Of a DNA stretch of 64,000 nt, positions 53,308-62,112 are shown in pieces. The position numbers were made by a program, and so were the translations under genes. The DNA lies in NCBI RefSeq assembly GCF_015234585.1, contig NZ_JADFCM010000001.1, positions 1,178,001-1,242,000 of the forward strand, in the 5' to 3' direction. Under the pieces are notes generated by a model. The model ran no database searches. It was not told the DNA's origin and worked only from the letters and a program-made list of their open reading frames with translations. Numbering within the stretch: the stretch's first letter is position 1; each line of letters starts with the position of its first letter. Origin of the DNA: Pseudalkalibacillus hwajinpoensis (GTDB taxonomy: Bacteria; Bacillota; Bacilli; Bacillales; Guptibacillaceae).

Positions 53308-53318
53308 TGACGGGCTTT
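53293..53318 (+). terminator. Terminator overlapping a stop codon
   Basis: AAAGCCCGTCATT and its complement, a perfect palindrome followed by TCTTTG. It contains the TAA of the zinc-ribbon gene. Confidence 0.85.
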
Positions 53319-53382
53319 TCTTTGAGTGTTGTTGTTCAAGCGTTCCAATATCTCCGTTTCTAAACGCTCGTCTTCGCTTTTC

Positions 53383-53763
53383 TTAATACCTTTTAACGGC
53401 TAGGGTGCAGCGGGATATGCAGATTAGTTCTTCTTGTTCGTCTACGATGTTGATTTCCCAGACCATTGTTCTTCTGCCGATGTGGATTGGTTCGGCGATA
53501 GCTCGGACGACGCCGTCTTTTTTGCTTCGGAGGTGATTAGCGTTGATCTCCATCCCAAAAGTTGCTTCGTTTTCTGAATCTAGATTAAGTGTGCCGCCTA
53601 TGCTGGCTGCTGATTCTGCTAGGGCTACTGATGCGCCACCGTGAAGAAAGCCAAGTGGTTGATGAGTGCTTGGTCCAACTGGCATTTCGAGAACAACTTT
53701 TTCAGGTGTTAATGTAATGGCTTTAATGCCGAGTGCCTCTAACATTGTATTTGCAAATTCCAT
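53383..53763 (-). CDS. Hotdog thioesterase, probable DHNA-CoA hydrolase (MenI/YuxO-like)
   Basis: A 126-residue PaaI/4HBT-type thioesterase. The signature GFLHGGASVALAESAASIGG carries the HGG and the acidic residue of the active site. Length and sequence resemble B. subtilis YuxO. Its position next to menA and opposite the menFDHBEC operon supports hydrolysis of 1,4-dihydroxy-2-naphthoyl-CoA, the step between MenB and MenA; this is inferred. GGGGG precedes the ATG. Confidence 0.8.
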   Translation of the reverse strand: MEFANTMLEALGIKAITLTPEKVVLEMPVGPSTHQPLGFLHGGASVALAESAASIGGTLNLDSENEATFGMEINANHLRSKKDGVVRAIAEPIHIGRRTMVWEINIVDEQEELICISRCTLAVKRY

Positions 53764-53944
53764 CGTATTACCCCCATTTTTATGTACTTATTTACAGTAT
53801 ACACGAGGCTAACGTGAGAAAAAGAGAAAAGTTAGCGATCGATAGGCTGTAGCATTTCTAAATAAATTCCTTTTTACTTTCATTCCGAGAATAGAGGATT
53901 ATTTTCACGAATTTATGTAAAGGTGAGGGAGTGGTTCATAAATA

Positions 53945-53979
53945 TAAAAAAGTCAGAGACCAAATGGATCTCTGACTTT
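53945..53979 (-). terminator. Terminator of menA
   Basis: AAAGTCAGAGA / TCTCTGACTTT stem of 11 bp plus inner pairs; on the minus strand it is followed by TTTTTATATT. Confidence 0.92.
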
Positions 53980-53988
53980 CTCACCGTG

Positions 53989-54933
53989 TTAAATGAAATA
54001 GGCTAACAATAAACCAATTGCCATTAACAGTCCGAATTGTGTATGCATTTGAGCAGTTGCTTGCATAGCAGGCATCATGTGAGCTGCTTTGGTTTTTCCT
54101 TCAAATAAGCGGATGGCTTTAAATGCTTTAGGGATGCTCAATATTATCAACAAAAGCCATAAAGATGAATCAATTGTAATAATAAGTCCAACCACCCAGA
54201 GGTAGGATACGATAAACATACCCTCTAAAAATGTTACAGCCTTATCATGTCCGAGAAGAATCGCAAGTGTTTTACGTCCTTTTTCCTTGTCGCCTTCTAA
54301 GTCACGAATATTATTCGCCATGAGGATGCCGCCAACTAGAATGGATATAGGAATCGAAACGAGAATGCTTTCAAACGTAACCACACCTGTTTGAATAAAG
54401 AAAGAAAGTAATACAAGTATTAGTCCCATAAATACACCAGCAGCAATTTCACCAAATGGTGTGTAGGCGATTGGATACGGACCGCCAGTGTAAAAGTACC
54501 CTGCTGCCATGCAGATTGTTCCAATAACCGCAATCCACCATGTTGTAAGGATACAGATATAAACACCTAAAAGAATCGCAATGCCGAAGAAAATAAAAGC
54601 AAGGTTTAATACTGTTCTTGCACTAACACCATCTCGTACGATAGCGCCCCCAATTCCTACACTCCCAGCGTGATCGAGACCCCTTTTGAAATCATAGTAT
54701 TCATTAAACATGTTTGTTGCAGATTGAATAAGAATAGATGCGATCATCATCGCCATAAACAATCCAAAATGTAATGTATGACTTTGAAGGGCAAGCATTG
54801 TGCCCAGAAAAACCGGGACGAAGGAAGCAGTTAATGTATGCGGCCTGAGTAAACGCCACCATACCTGCCATGTTGGTTTTGAAGGCGTGACTTTGTTCAG
54901 CTTATCGTTGCTGTTATTCATACGCTCTTCCAT
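53989..54933 (-). CDS. menA: 1,4-dihydroxy-2-naphthoate polyprenyltransferase
   Basis: MenA (314 residues) attaches the polyprenyl chain to DHNA, giving demethylmenaquinone. It is a UbiA-type membrane enzyme with eight or nine helices. The two aspartate-rich motifs are NMFNEYYDFKRGLDH (about 77-91) and NNIRDLEGDKEKGR (about 202-215). The start WWRLLRPHTLTASFVPVFLG is typical. AAGGGAGAG lies ten or more bases before ATG 54933. It is divergent from menF across a small unknown gene. Confidence 0.94.
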   Translation of the reverse strand: MEERMNNSNDKLNKVTPSKPTWQVWWRLLRPHTLTASFVPVFLGTMLALQSHTLHFGLFMAMMIASILIQSATNMFNEYYDFKRGLDHAGSVGIGGAIVRDGVSARTVLNLAFIFFGIAILLGVYICILTTWWIAVIGTICMAAGYFYTGGPYPIAYTPFGEIAAGVFMGLILVLLSFFIQTGVVTFESILVSIPISILVGGILMANNIRDLEGDKEKGRKTLAILLGHDKAVTFLEGMFIVSYLWVVGLIITIDSSLWLLLIILSIPKAFKAIRLFEGKTKAAHMMPAMQATAQMHTQFGLLMAIGLLLAYFI

Positions 54934-55138
54934 ATAATTGTGTCTCTCCCTTTAGTAATAAACTTCTTATAAATTCCCCTTGTAACCATTATAGTTTAAA
55001 AAAATGGATAAGGGGTGTCAATCCTTTTGTCAATATCAAGAAGTCTCTGTCAATAGAGGAAAATAGCGAATTTCCCTTCAAACGAAAGAGAAATGAAGGT
55101 TATTCTAAGTTTGAGGTGGATAAAAGTAGTTATTCTTC

Positions 55139-55180
55139 CATTCAAAAACGATCCTTCGTTTGAAGGATCGTTTTTGAATG
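55139..55180. terminator. Terminator of the 95-residue gene
   Basis: CATTCAAAAACGATCCTTC / GAAGGATCGTTTTTGAATG, a perfect 19-bp stem with a GTTT loop; on the minus strand it ends in GTTTTTGAATGG. Confidence 0.9.
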
Positions 55181-55181
55181 A

Positions 55182-55469
55182 TTAATAATATGGGTAAGGA
55201 TATGGGTATGGTCTGAAGAACGCAATACTTCCTAGTCCTACTCCTAAAAGACCGCCAAGAAAACCTCCTGCAAGTGCTCCGAAGAAAAACATGCCTGGTC
55301 CTTCGGGATGTTGTGGCCCGTCACAATTGCGATTTAAAGGGCGGATATAAACAAATTCATTATCAACTTCTTCAACGTGACCTCTATGCAATTGACCGTC
55401 ATGACACTTGATTTCAACACATTGTCCTATGTGTTGACGACAAACCCCATGGTAATAGTGTCTGGACAA
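55182..55469 (-). CDS. Small protein with Sm-like start and Gly/Tyr-rich hydrophobic end
   Basis: A 95-residue protein. Residues 1-50 (CRQHIGQCVEIKCHDGQLHRGHVEEVD-type strands) look like a small barrel of the LSM kind. Residues 55-80 form a glycine-rich hydrophobic helix (FFFGALAGGFLGGLLGVGLG), and it ends in FRPYPYPYPYY. An upstream ATG (55490) overlaps the ribosome site, so the TTG at 55469 after AAGGGAGGG is used. Similar proteins occur in Bacillaceae, some spore-associated; function unknown. Confidence 0.7.
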   Translation of the reverse strand: MSRHYYHGVCRQHIGQCVEIKCHDGQLHRGHVEEVDNEFVYIRPLNRNCDGPQHPEGPGMFFFGALAGGFLGGLLGVGLGSIAFFRPYPYPYPYY

Positions 55470-55685
55470 TATAGACCCTCCCTTATGCATTAGTTTATAA
55501 ACGACTGCAAAGCAGCGTCTACTTTTATCAGTGTATGCTCATTATTTTTTTTGCTAAGGGCACTTGCGGAACATTAAAATGGTTTTTTTCTATGAGATGG
55601 GGAATCTATACATAAGAAGCATTCATACGGTTAAACAGCTTCGTTGACAGTCTTAGCCAGACAGGTGTATCCTTTAATTAACTGT

Positions 55686-55704
55686 GGCCGAGGCTAACTC
55701 GGTC
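55686..55704 (+). promoter_or_regulatory. Leader hairpin before menF
   Basis: GGCCGAG-GCTAA-CTCGGTC, a 7-bp stem followed by TGCTTTTGC, 38 bases before the menF GTG. It could be a weak attenuator or the end of an upstream transcript. Confidence 0.35.
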
Positions 55705-55741
55705 TGCTTTTGCATGGACAGAAAGTTGGGGGGAGAAGACG

Positions 55742-57145
55742 GTGTCTACAATACAACATCAAGAATTATTTAGCCTGCTTCATCAAGGTGTAAGTAAGGC
55801 AGAAAAGCGGGGAACGTCCGTGCTTGTTAGTCAGGTGCTATCAGTAGCTGCTGTCGATCCCCTCTCCTTTTATGCTGCAGGTTCGTTTACTAACGAGAAT
55901 GATCGAACATTCTGGTCGGACCCTGAGAATGACACGACAATAGTGGGCCAGGGTTGTGTGAAGCAATTTGAGGCTCAAATCGATCGTTTTCGTTCAATTG
56001 AAAGTGATTGGCAAACTTTTTTAGAACAAGCGATCATAGAGGGGGCTCCATCAAGGCCAGGTGTTGGACCGGTTCTGTTAGGTGGGTTTTCATTCGATCC
56101 AACTGCCCCAGATAGCGGTGAATGGGATTCCTTTCCTAAAGGCGGGATGGTTCTTCCAGAATTAATGTTAACTTCAGCTGGAAACCATGCTTGGCTCACA
56201 CTCAACGCAATTGTTAGCGCAGGAGATAATGTGGAAGTTATATCTGAAGCGCTTTTAGATAAGCATGATCGTCTTTTTGAGAAGCTTACGTCTCATGCCT
56301 ATGCAGATGTCGATGCTATTTCAATAGAAGAAATACGACCTAAGGAATGGAAAGAAACGGTCAGAAGTGCTGCTGCTAATATTAGAAATGGCCATCTTGA
56401 TAAAGTCGTTTTAGCGAGAGAAATTAAGCTCCAGTCGACTCAAAACTTTTCATCAACAAAAACACTGACAAATTTAAAAAAACAACAAAGTGATAGCTAT
56501 GTTTTCGCGTTCGAATATGGGGACAAATGTTTTCTTGGAGCTTCACCTGAACGGTTAGTCAAAAGAGATGGACAACAAGTGTATTCGACTTGTCTTGCGG
56601 GCTCTATTCAACGAGGTGAATCGAAGGAAATGGATGATGAACTTGGAGAAGCTCTTCTTCATGATCAAAAGAATCGAATTGAGCATGATCTTGTCGTTCA
56701 AATGATTCGATCAGCTATGGAAGAGGAGTGTGAATTTGTTCAGGTACCGTCAAGGCCGGAAATACTTAAAACGCCTCATATTCAACATTTATTTACTCCT
56801 GTTGTAGCAAGGGCTGGTAGAGAGACAAGCCTTTTTCGTATGGTTGAACGGCTTCATCCTACCCCTGCGCTTGGCGGTTATCCTCAAAAGGAAGCCGTAA
56901 ATGAAATTAAGCGAATAGAGAAGCTTGATCGAGGTTGGTATGCAGGACCTGTTGGTTGGGTTGATTATCAGGGAAATGGAGAATTTGCTGTAGCTATACG
57001 CTCTGGTCTACTTAAAGGAGAAGAAGCAACGCTATACGCTGGGTGCGGTATAGTTGGAGATTCTGACCCTGATAGTGAATATGAAGAAACCAAAATGAAG
57101 TTTAAACCAATGCTAACAGCTCTTGGAGGTAAGAAATATGACTGA
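55742..57145 (+). CDS. menF: Isochorismate synthase
   Basis: MenF (467 residues) converts chorismate to isochorismate, entering menaquinone synthesis. The chorismate-binding domain occupies the C-terminal half: IRNGHLDKVVLAREI, FAFEYGDKCFLGASPERLV, STCLAGSIQRG, DQKNRIEHDLVV, HLFTPV, LHPTPALGGYPQ and AGPVGWVDYQGNGEFAVAIRS. It starts at GTG 55742 after GGGGGGAG and is the first gene of menFDHBEC. Its end overlaps menD by eight bases. Confidence 0.95.
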   Translation: MSTIQHQELFSLLHQGVSKAEKRGTSVLVSQVLSVAAVDPLSFYAAGSFTNENDRTFWSDPENDTTIVGQGCVKQFEAQIDRFRSIESDWQTFLEQAIIEGAPSRPGVGPVLLGGFSFDPTAPDSGEWDSFPKGGMVLPELMLTSAGNHAWLTLNAIVSAGDNVEVISEALLDKHDRLFEKLTSHAYADVDAISIEEIRPKEWKETVRSAAANIRNGHLDKVVLAREIKLQSTQNFSSTKTLTNLKKQQSDSYVFAFEYGDKCFLGASPERLVKRDGQQVYSTCLAGSIQRGESKEMDDELGEALLHDQKNRIEHDLVVQMIRSAMEEECEFVQVPSRPEILKTPHIQHLFTPVVARAGRETSLFRMVERLHPTPALGGYPQKEAVNEIKRIEKLDRGWYAGPVGWVDYQGNGEFAVAIRSGLLKGEEATLYAGCGIVGDSDPDSEYEETKMKFKPMLTALGGKKYD

Positions 57146-58889
57146 CCAGGAAATACTAGCAAGTTACGTAGGATCATTTGTTGATGAGCTTGTGCGTTCA
57201 GGTGTTAAACATGCTGTTATTAGTCCAGGATCGCGTTCTACCCCGCTCGCAATGGTCATGGCTGAACACCCGTTACTAAACGTCTGGGTGCATATCGATG
57301 AGCGATCTGCTGGTTTTTTTGCGCTTGGCATGGCCAAATCGCATAAGGAACCTGTCGCACTTCTATGTTCTTCAGGTACGGCTGGCGCTAATTACTATCC
57401 TGCTGTTATTGAGGCTGCTCAATCCAATGTACCGTTGATTGTTTTGACTGGCGATCGCCCGCATGAGCTTCGTGATAATGGAGCTCCACAGGCGATTGAT
57501 CAAATCAAGCTATATGGGGACTATGTGAAATGGTTTATGGAAATGGCGATGCCTTCTTCCTCTCCAGATTTAAATCGGTATATCAGAACTGCGGCTTCTA
57601 GAGCGACAGCCGTTTCTTCCGGTCTCCCTGCTGGACCTGTGCATCTTAATTTCCCATTTAGAGATCCCTTGATACCAGATCTATCCTATACAGGTCTTTT
57701 TTCAGATGGTAGGGAGAATTATGAGCCGTGGGTAAATGCGGCAGATCACATACGTGTTTTAAACGAAGATGCAGTCACAGATTATGCAAACAAATTAGCT
57801 GGCAAGAAAGGTATTATTGTGGTCGGACCTCAGGATAATGACGAATTAGCTGAACCGCTATTTGCTCTTGCTGAGGAATTAGGTTATCCGCTTTTAGCAG
57901 ATCCACTTTCAAAATGCCGGCATATTGATTCTCCTAATCTTGTAGAAGGGTATGACGCCTTTCTTAGGGGTGAGGTGGATTCAGAGCTATACCCTGAAGT
58001 AGTGATTAGATTTGGGGCGATGCCAGTTTCAAAAGCTTATATGCTCTTTATGAAGAGAGTAGCAAGTCCTATTCATATAATTGTGGATGAGAGAGGATGG
58101 AGAGACCCTACTCTTTATAGTTCTGACATGCTTACAGTTTCCTCTGTATCGTTTGTGAACAGTCTTCTTCCTGCTGTGCGAAGCATCAACTCTACTGAGA
58201 AGCGGTGGTTACACAAATGGAAGGCCATTAACCAAACGACTCTCACCTTACTTCATGAAGATTTAGGAACTGACGAGCTATTTGAGGGCCATGTGTTTAG
58301 AGAATTAGGGAAACTGATGAGTGCGAATGATCTCCTGTTTGTAGGGAATAGCATGCCTATTCGCGATATGGAGAACTTTTTCTTGCCAGAGAATTCTCGA
58401 CCTACTGTAATGGGGAATCGAGGAGCGAATGGTATTGACGGTATTATTTCAACAGCTCTTGGAGCAAGTACAGCCTATTCTTCTAGCGTGCTGGTGATTG
58501 GTGACCTTTCTTTCTACCATGATATGAATGGTCTGCTTCTAGCTAAGCTATATGAGATCAATATGACGGTTATTGTGGTTAACAATGATGGCGGAGGGAT
58601 TTTCTCATTTCTACCTCAGCGCAAGCAGGAGAAGCACTTTGAGAAACTCTTTGGCACACCACATGGACTAAATTATGAACATGCTGCCGCATTATATGAG
58701 GCAAGTTTTGAACGCGTATGGAATTGGGAAGAGTTTAGTTATGCGTATGAGAAAAGTCAGGATCACCATGGGCTAAGCATTATTGAGGTTCCAACTGATC
58801 GTGATGCCAATCTTAGGCTTCATCGAGAGATGTTCGCGAAGGTTTCGAAGGAAACAGCAATAGTCCTGCAGGAGAGTCTTAAATCATGA
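57138..58889 (+). CDS. menD: SEPHCHC synthase (2-succinyl-5-enolpyruvyl-6-hydroxy-3-cyclohexene-1-carboxylate synthase)
   Basis: MenD (583 residues) is the thiamin-diphosphate enzyme adding succinate semialdehyde, from 2-oxoglutarate, to isochorismate. The N-terminal ISPGSRSTPLAM and HIDERSAGFFALGMAK with the cofactor glutamate, then LLCSSGTAGANYYPAV, and the C-terminal MGNRGANGIDGIISTALG, VIGDLSFYHDMNGL and VNNDGGGIFSFLPQ are all present. The frame is open from 57123, but GGAGGTAAGAAAT fixes the ATG at 57138. It overlaps both neighbours by a few bases. Confidence 0.95.
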   Translation: MTDQEILASYVGSFVDELVRSGVKHAVISPGSRSTPLAMVMAEHPLLNVWVHIDERSAGFFALGMAKSHKEPVALLCSSGTAGANYYPAVIEAAQSNVPLIVLTGDRPHELRDNGAPQAIDQIKLYGDYVKWFMEMAMPSSSPDLNRYIRTAASRATAVSSGLPAGPVHLNFPFRDPLIPDLSYTGLFSDGRENYEPWVNAADHIRVLNEDAVTDYANKLAGKKGIIVVGPQDNDELAEPLFALAEELGYPLLADPLSKCRHIDSPNLVEGYDAFLRGEVDSELYPEVVIRFGAMPVSKAYMLFMKRVASPIHIIVDERGWRDPTLYSSDMLTVSSVSFVNSLLPAVRSINSTEKRWLHKWKAINQTTLTLLHEDLGTDELFEGHVFRELGKLMSANDLLFVGNSMPIRDMENFFLPENSRPTVMGNRGANGIDGIISTALGASTAYSSSVLVIGDLSFYHDMNGLLLAKLYEINMTVIVVNNDGGGIFSFLPQRKQEKHFEKLFGTPHGLNYEHAAALYEASFERVWNWEEFSYAYEKSQDHHGLSIIEVPTDRDANLRLHREMFAKVSKETAIVLQESLKS

Positions 58890-59710
58890 TTTATACCGTT
58901 GGTGGACAACCTTTTCATGTCGAAATCGCGGGAGAAGGAGAACCTCTTCTATTATTGCATGGATTCACAGGATCGAGTGAGAACTGGTCTTCTTTTATGA
59001 AAAGATGGTCCAGGCTATATAAAGTGATTGCAATCGATCTTATCGGTCACGGCGAAAGTGCGAAACCGAATGATGCTTCTCAATATACTATGGAATCTAT
59101 GGGGAGTTACTTGAAACAACTATTAAATTTACTTGGGATCGATCAACTCCATTTGCTTGGCTATTCCATGGGTGGACGATTTGCTTTGTCATTTTCTGTC
59201 CAGTACCCTTCGCTCATTAAAACGCTTATTCTGGAAAGCAGTTCACCTGGGCTTTTTACGGAAGATCAAAGAAGAGAGCGAGTGCAGAAAGACCATGCAC
59301 TTGCCAGGCGAATTCAGAAGGAAGGTATTGAAGATTTCGTAACCTTCTGGGAATCTCTTCCGTTATTTTCTTCGCAGAAGAAACTTTCGCCAAGTATTCA
59401 AAGTGAAATAAGAAAGCAGCGTTTGAGCAATACTGAAATAGGACTAGCCAATAGTCTAATTGGAATGGGAACGGGGGCACAGGCTTCCTATTGGAGTGTG
59501 TTAGAGAAGATAACCTTTCCAGTCCTTCTAATAGTTGGGGAGTACGATCAGAAGTTCATTTCAATTGGGAAACAGATGGAAAAAAAGCTTCCTCAGGCTG
59601 ATTTTGTGCAAATTATTGGCGCAGGGCATACAATTCATGTAGAAGAACCTGAAATCTTTGATAAAATGGTAGTAGCTTTTCTAAAAAAGCATGCAGATTC
59701 TAATCTGTAA
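58886..59710 (+). CDS. menH: SHCHC synthase
   Basis: MenH (274 residues) is an alpha/beta hydrolase-fold lyase that removes pyruvate to form SHCHC. LLHGFTGSSENW gives the oxyanion region, GYSMGGRFALSF the nucleophile serine (about residue 96), and GAGHTIHVEEPE the catalytic histidine; an aspartate lies in VGEYDQKF. ATG 58886 overlaps the menD stop (ATGA type). The next gene follows 31 bases later. Confidence 0.92.
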   Translation: MIYTVGGQPFHVEIAGEGEPLLLLHGFTGSSENWSSFMKRWSRLYKVIAIDLIGHGESAKPNDASQYTMESMGSYLKQLLNLLGIDQLHLLGYSMGGRFALSFSVQYPSLIKTLILESSSPGLFTEDQRRERVQKDHALARRIQKEGIEDFVTFWESLPLFSSQKKLSPSIQSEIRKQRLSNTEIGLANSLIGMGTGAQASYWSVLEKITFPVLLIVGEYDQKFISIGKQMEKKLPQADFVQIIGAGHTIHVEEPEIFDKMVVAFLKKHADSNL

Positions 59711-59741
59711 ATTTTGTTACATAAGGAAGGAGAATTTCTAA

Positions 59742-60557
59742 ATGATTCAATGGAAGACTGAACGAGAATTTGAAGATATTCTTTACGAAACGTATGATGG
59801 TATTGCTAAGATTACAATCAACCGTCCAGAGGTGCGCAATGCATTTACGCCAAGAACGGTTAACGAATTAATTACCGCTTTTTCATTTGCGAGAGACAAT
59901 TCAGATATTGGTGTTATTGTTCTAGCAGGAGCTGGAGACAAAGCTTTCTGTTCTGGCGGTGACCAAAGTGTTCGTGGTCATGGTGGTTATGTAGGTGATG
60001 ATGAGATTCCTCGTCTAAATGTCTTGGATCTTCAACGCCTCATTCGTGTTATCCCTAAGCCGGTTGTTGCAATGGTATCAGGTTATGCGATTGGAGGAGG
60101 ACACGTCCTTCACGTGGTATGTGACCTGACAATTGCTGCAGATAATGCTATTTTTGGTCAGACTGGCCCTAAAGTTGGTAGCTTTGATGCTGGATACGGT
60201 GCAGGATACCTTGCTCGTATCGTAGGTCATAAGAAAGCTCGTGAAATCTGGTACCTATGTCGTCAATACAATGCACAAGAAGCACTTGATATGGGACTTG
60301 TTAATACGGTTGTTCCACTTGATCAGCTTGAAGCTGAAACAGTACAGTGGGCACAGGAAATGCTTGATAAGTCACCAACAGCCCTACGCTTCCTTAAAGC
60401 TTCTCTTAACGCCGATACAGACGGTCTTGCAGGACTCCAGCAAATGGGTGGAGACGCAACGCTTCTTTATTACACAACTGATGAAGCAAAAGAAGGACGC
60501 GATTCATTTAAAGAAAAACGCAAACCGGACTTTAAACAGTTCCCACGTTTTCCTTAA
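59742..60557 (+). CDS. menB: 1,4-dihydroxy-2-naphthoyl-CoA synthase
   Basis: MenB (271 residues) is the crotonase-fold enzyme closing the naphthoquinol ring. [49 protein letters not shown] segments, [23 protein letters not shown] and the catalytic [16 protein letters not shown] are diagnostic. The C-terminus [18 protein letters not shown] is typical. AAGGAAGGAG precedes the ATG. A strong intrinsic terminator directly follows, separating it from menE. Confidence 0.96.
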   Translation: MIQWKTEREFEDILYETYDGIAKITINRPEVRNAFTPRTVNELITAFSFARDNSDIGVIVLAGAGDKAFCSGGDQSVRGHGGYVGDDEIPRLNVLDLQRLIRVIPKPVVAMVSGYAIGGGHVLHVVCDLTIAADNAIFGQTGPKVGSFDAGYGAGYLARIVGHKKAREIWYLCRQYNAQEALDMGLVNTVVPLDQLEAETVQWAQEMLDKSPTALRFLKASLNADTDGLAGLQQMGGDATLLYYTTDEAKEGRDSFKEKRKPDFKQFPRFP

Positions 60558-60570
60558 ATCGATTGCTTGA

Positions 60571-60605
60571 AACAGCTTGATGGATTCCCATCAAGCTGTT
60601 TTTTT
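60571..60605 (+). terminator. Internal terminator of the men operon
   Basis: AACAGCTTGATGG / CCATCAAGCTGTT, a perfect 13-bp stem with an ATTC loop followed by TTTTT. It lies between menB and menE. Confidence 0.93.
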
Positions 60606-60651
60606 CAAATAGTCTATGGTAATGAAAGAAAGGATGTTAAAGGTGGATACG

Positions 60652-62112
60652 ATGCCAAATTGGCTACATAAACGTGCTTCTATGACGCCTGAGCGAGTGG
60701 CGCTTATCGATAATGGCAAACAGTTAACTTATAAACAGTTACAAGAAAAGGCAGTTAATATGGCAAATGCTCTAAAAGCAAAAGGGATCGAAAAAGGAAA
60801 GCATGTTGGTTTTTATATGGAGAATGGATTAGAGGCTGCCGTTTGTTTACATACTCTGATGTACATTGGGGCTGTCATTGTTCCATTGAATCATCGATTA
60901 ACAGGACCAGAGCTATCTTTCCAAATGAACGATGCTGAGATTTCCTATGTGATCACTGACAATTCACTTGAGAAGAAAGCTAGTGACGCAATACAAAGTC
61001 CGGTAAATATAATCATCTGGGAAGATGTTCACCCAGGTGCTTATCAGTTAGAAGAGTTACAAACAACTATTGAGTTACATCAGCTTCATACGATTATGTA
61101 CACTTCTGGCACAACTGGAAAACCTAAGGGTGTTATGCTTTCATATGGTAACCATTGGTGGAGTGCGATCGGTTCCAGTCTTAATCTTGGTTTAGATATG
61201 AATGATCGCTGGCTGTGTGCGGTTCCAATGTTCCATATGAGTGGACTTTCTATTCTATTGCGAAGTGTTATTTACGGAATCACAATGGTTATTCAACGAC
61301 GGTTTGAACCGCGTGTCGTTAATCAATCGATTCAAAAAGAACGGATTACAATTGTATCGGTAGTAAGCGCTATGCTGAAAAAAATGCTCGATGACCTTGG
61401 AACCGATCATTACCCCGAAACATTTCGCTGCATGCTTCTTGGAGGTGGTCCAGCTCCATACCCGCTTCTTTCTACTTGTGAGGAGAAGGATATTCCTGTC
61501 TTCCAGACATTTGGTATGACGGAAACTGCCTCTCAAATTGTGACGCTTTCACCTGAATATATGCTAGATAAACAGGGGTCAGCTGGAAAGGCGCTTTTCC
61601 CATCAGAGATTATGATTAGTCTTGATCATAAATCCCTTTCTGCTTTAGAGCATGGAGAGATTCTCGTGAAAGGACCTACGATTACAAAGGGGTATTGGCG
61701 AAGGGATGATGCAACAAGAGCTGCATTTGAAGACGGGTGGCTTCATACAGGCGATATTGGTTATCTGGATGAAGATGGCTTTCTCTTTGTATTGGATCGA
61801 AGGAAAGACCTCATTATATCTGGTGGTGAAAATGTGTATCCCGCAGAAATTGAAGCGGCGATCCTTGAGCATGTAGATGTGGAGGATGCAGGCGTAACTG
61901 GGGTTAAAGATGAGCAATGGGGAGAAGTACCTGCAGCATTTGTTGTTAGTAAGAATCGCTCTTTGACGGAACAGCAGCTGCTCGATTATCTTTCAGAACG
62001 TCTTGCGCGTTACAAGCTACCTAGAACGATTACTTATGTGGATAGCCTTCCTAGGAATGGGGCAAATAAGCTACAGCGAAATTTATTAGTAGATATGAGT
62101 GATACGATATGA
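60652..62112 (+). CDS. menE: o-Succinylbenzoate-CoA ligase
   Basis: MenE (486 residues) activates o-succinylbenzoate to its CoA ester. Adenylate-forming motifs are MYTSGTTGKPKGVMLSY (P-loop-like), FQTFGMTETASQ, GWLHTGDIGYLDEDGFLFVLDRRKDLIISGGENVYPAEIE, and the C-terminal lysine in LPRNGANKLQR. An upstream ATG at 60616 is open, but AAAGGTGGATACG and the family start MPNWLHKRA place the start at 60652. It follows a terminator, so it needs readthrough or its own promoter. Confidence 0.94.
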   Translation: MPNWLHKRASMTPERVALIDNGKQLTYKQLQEKAVNMANALKAKGIEKGKHVGFYMENGLEAAVCLHTLMYIGAVIVPLNHRLTGPELSFQMNDAEISYVITDNSLEKKASDAIQSPVNIIIWEDVHPGAYQLEELQTTIELHQLHTIMYTSGTTGKPKGVMLSYGNHWWSAIGSSLNLGLDMNDRWLCAVPMFHMSGLSILLRSVIYGITMVIQRRFEPRVVNQSIQKERITIVSVVSAMLKKMLDDLGTDHYPETFRCMLLGGGPAPYPLLSTCEEKDIPVFQTFGMTETASQIVTLSPEYMLDKQGSAGKALFPSEIMISLDHKSLSALEHGEILVKGPTITKGYWRRDDATRAAFEDGWLHTGDIGYLDEDGFLFVLDRRKDLIISGGENVYPAEIEAAILEHVDVEDAGVTGVKDEQWGEVPAAFVVSKNRSLTEQQLLDYLSERLARYKLPRTITYVDSLPRNGANKLQRNLLVDMSDTI

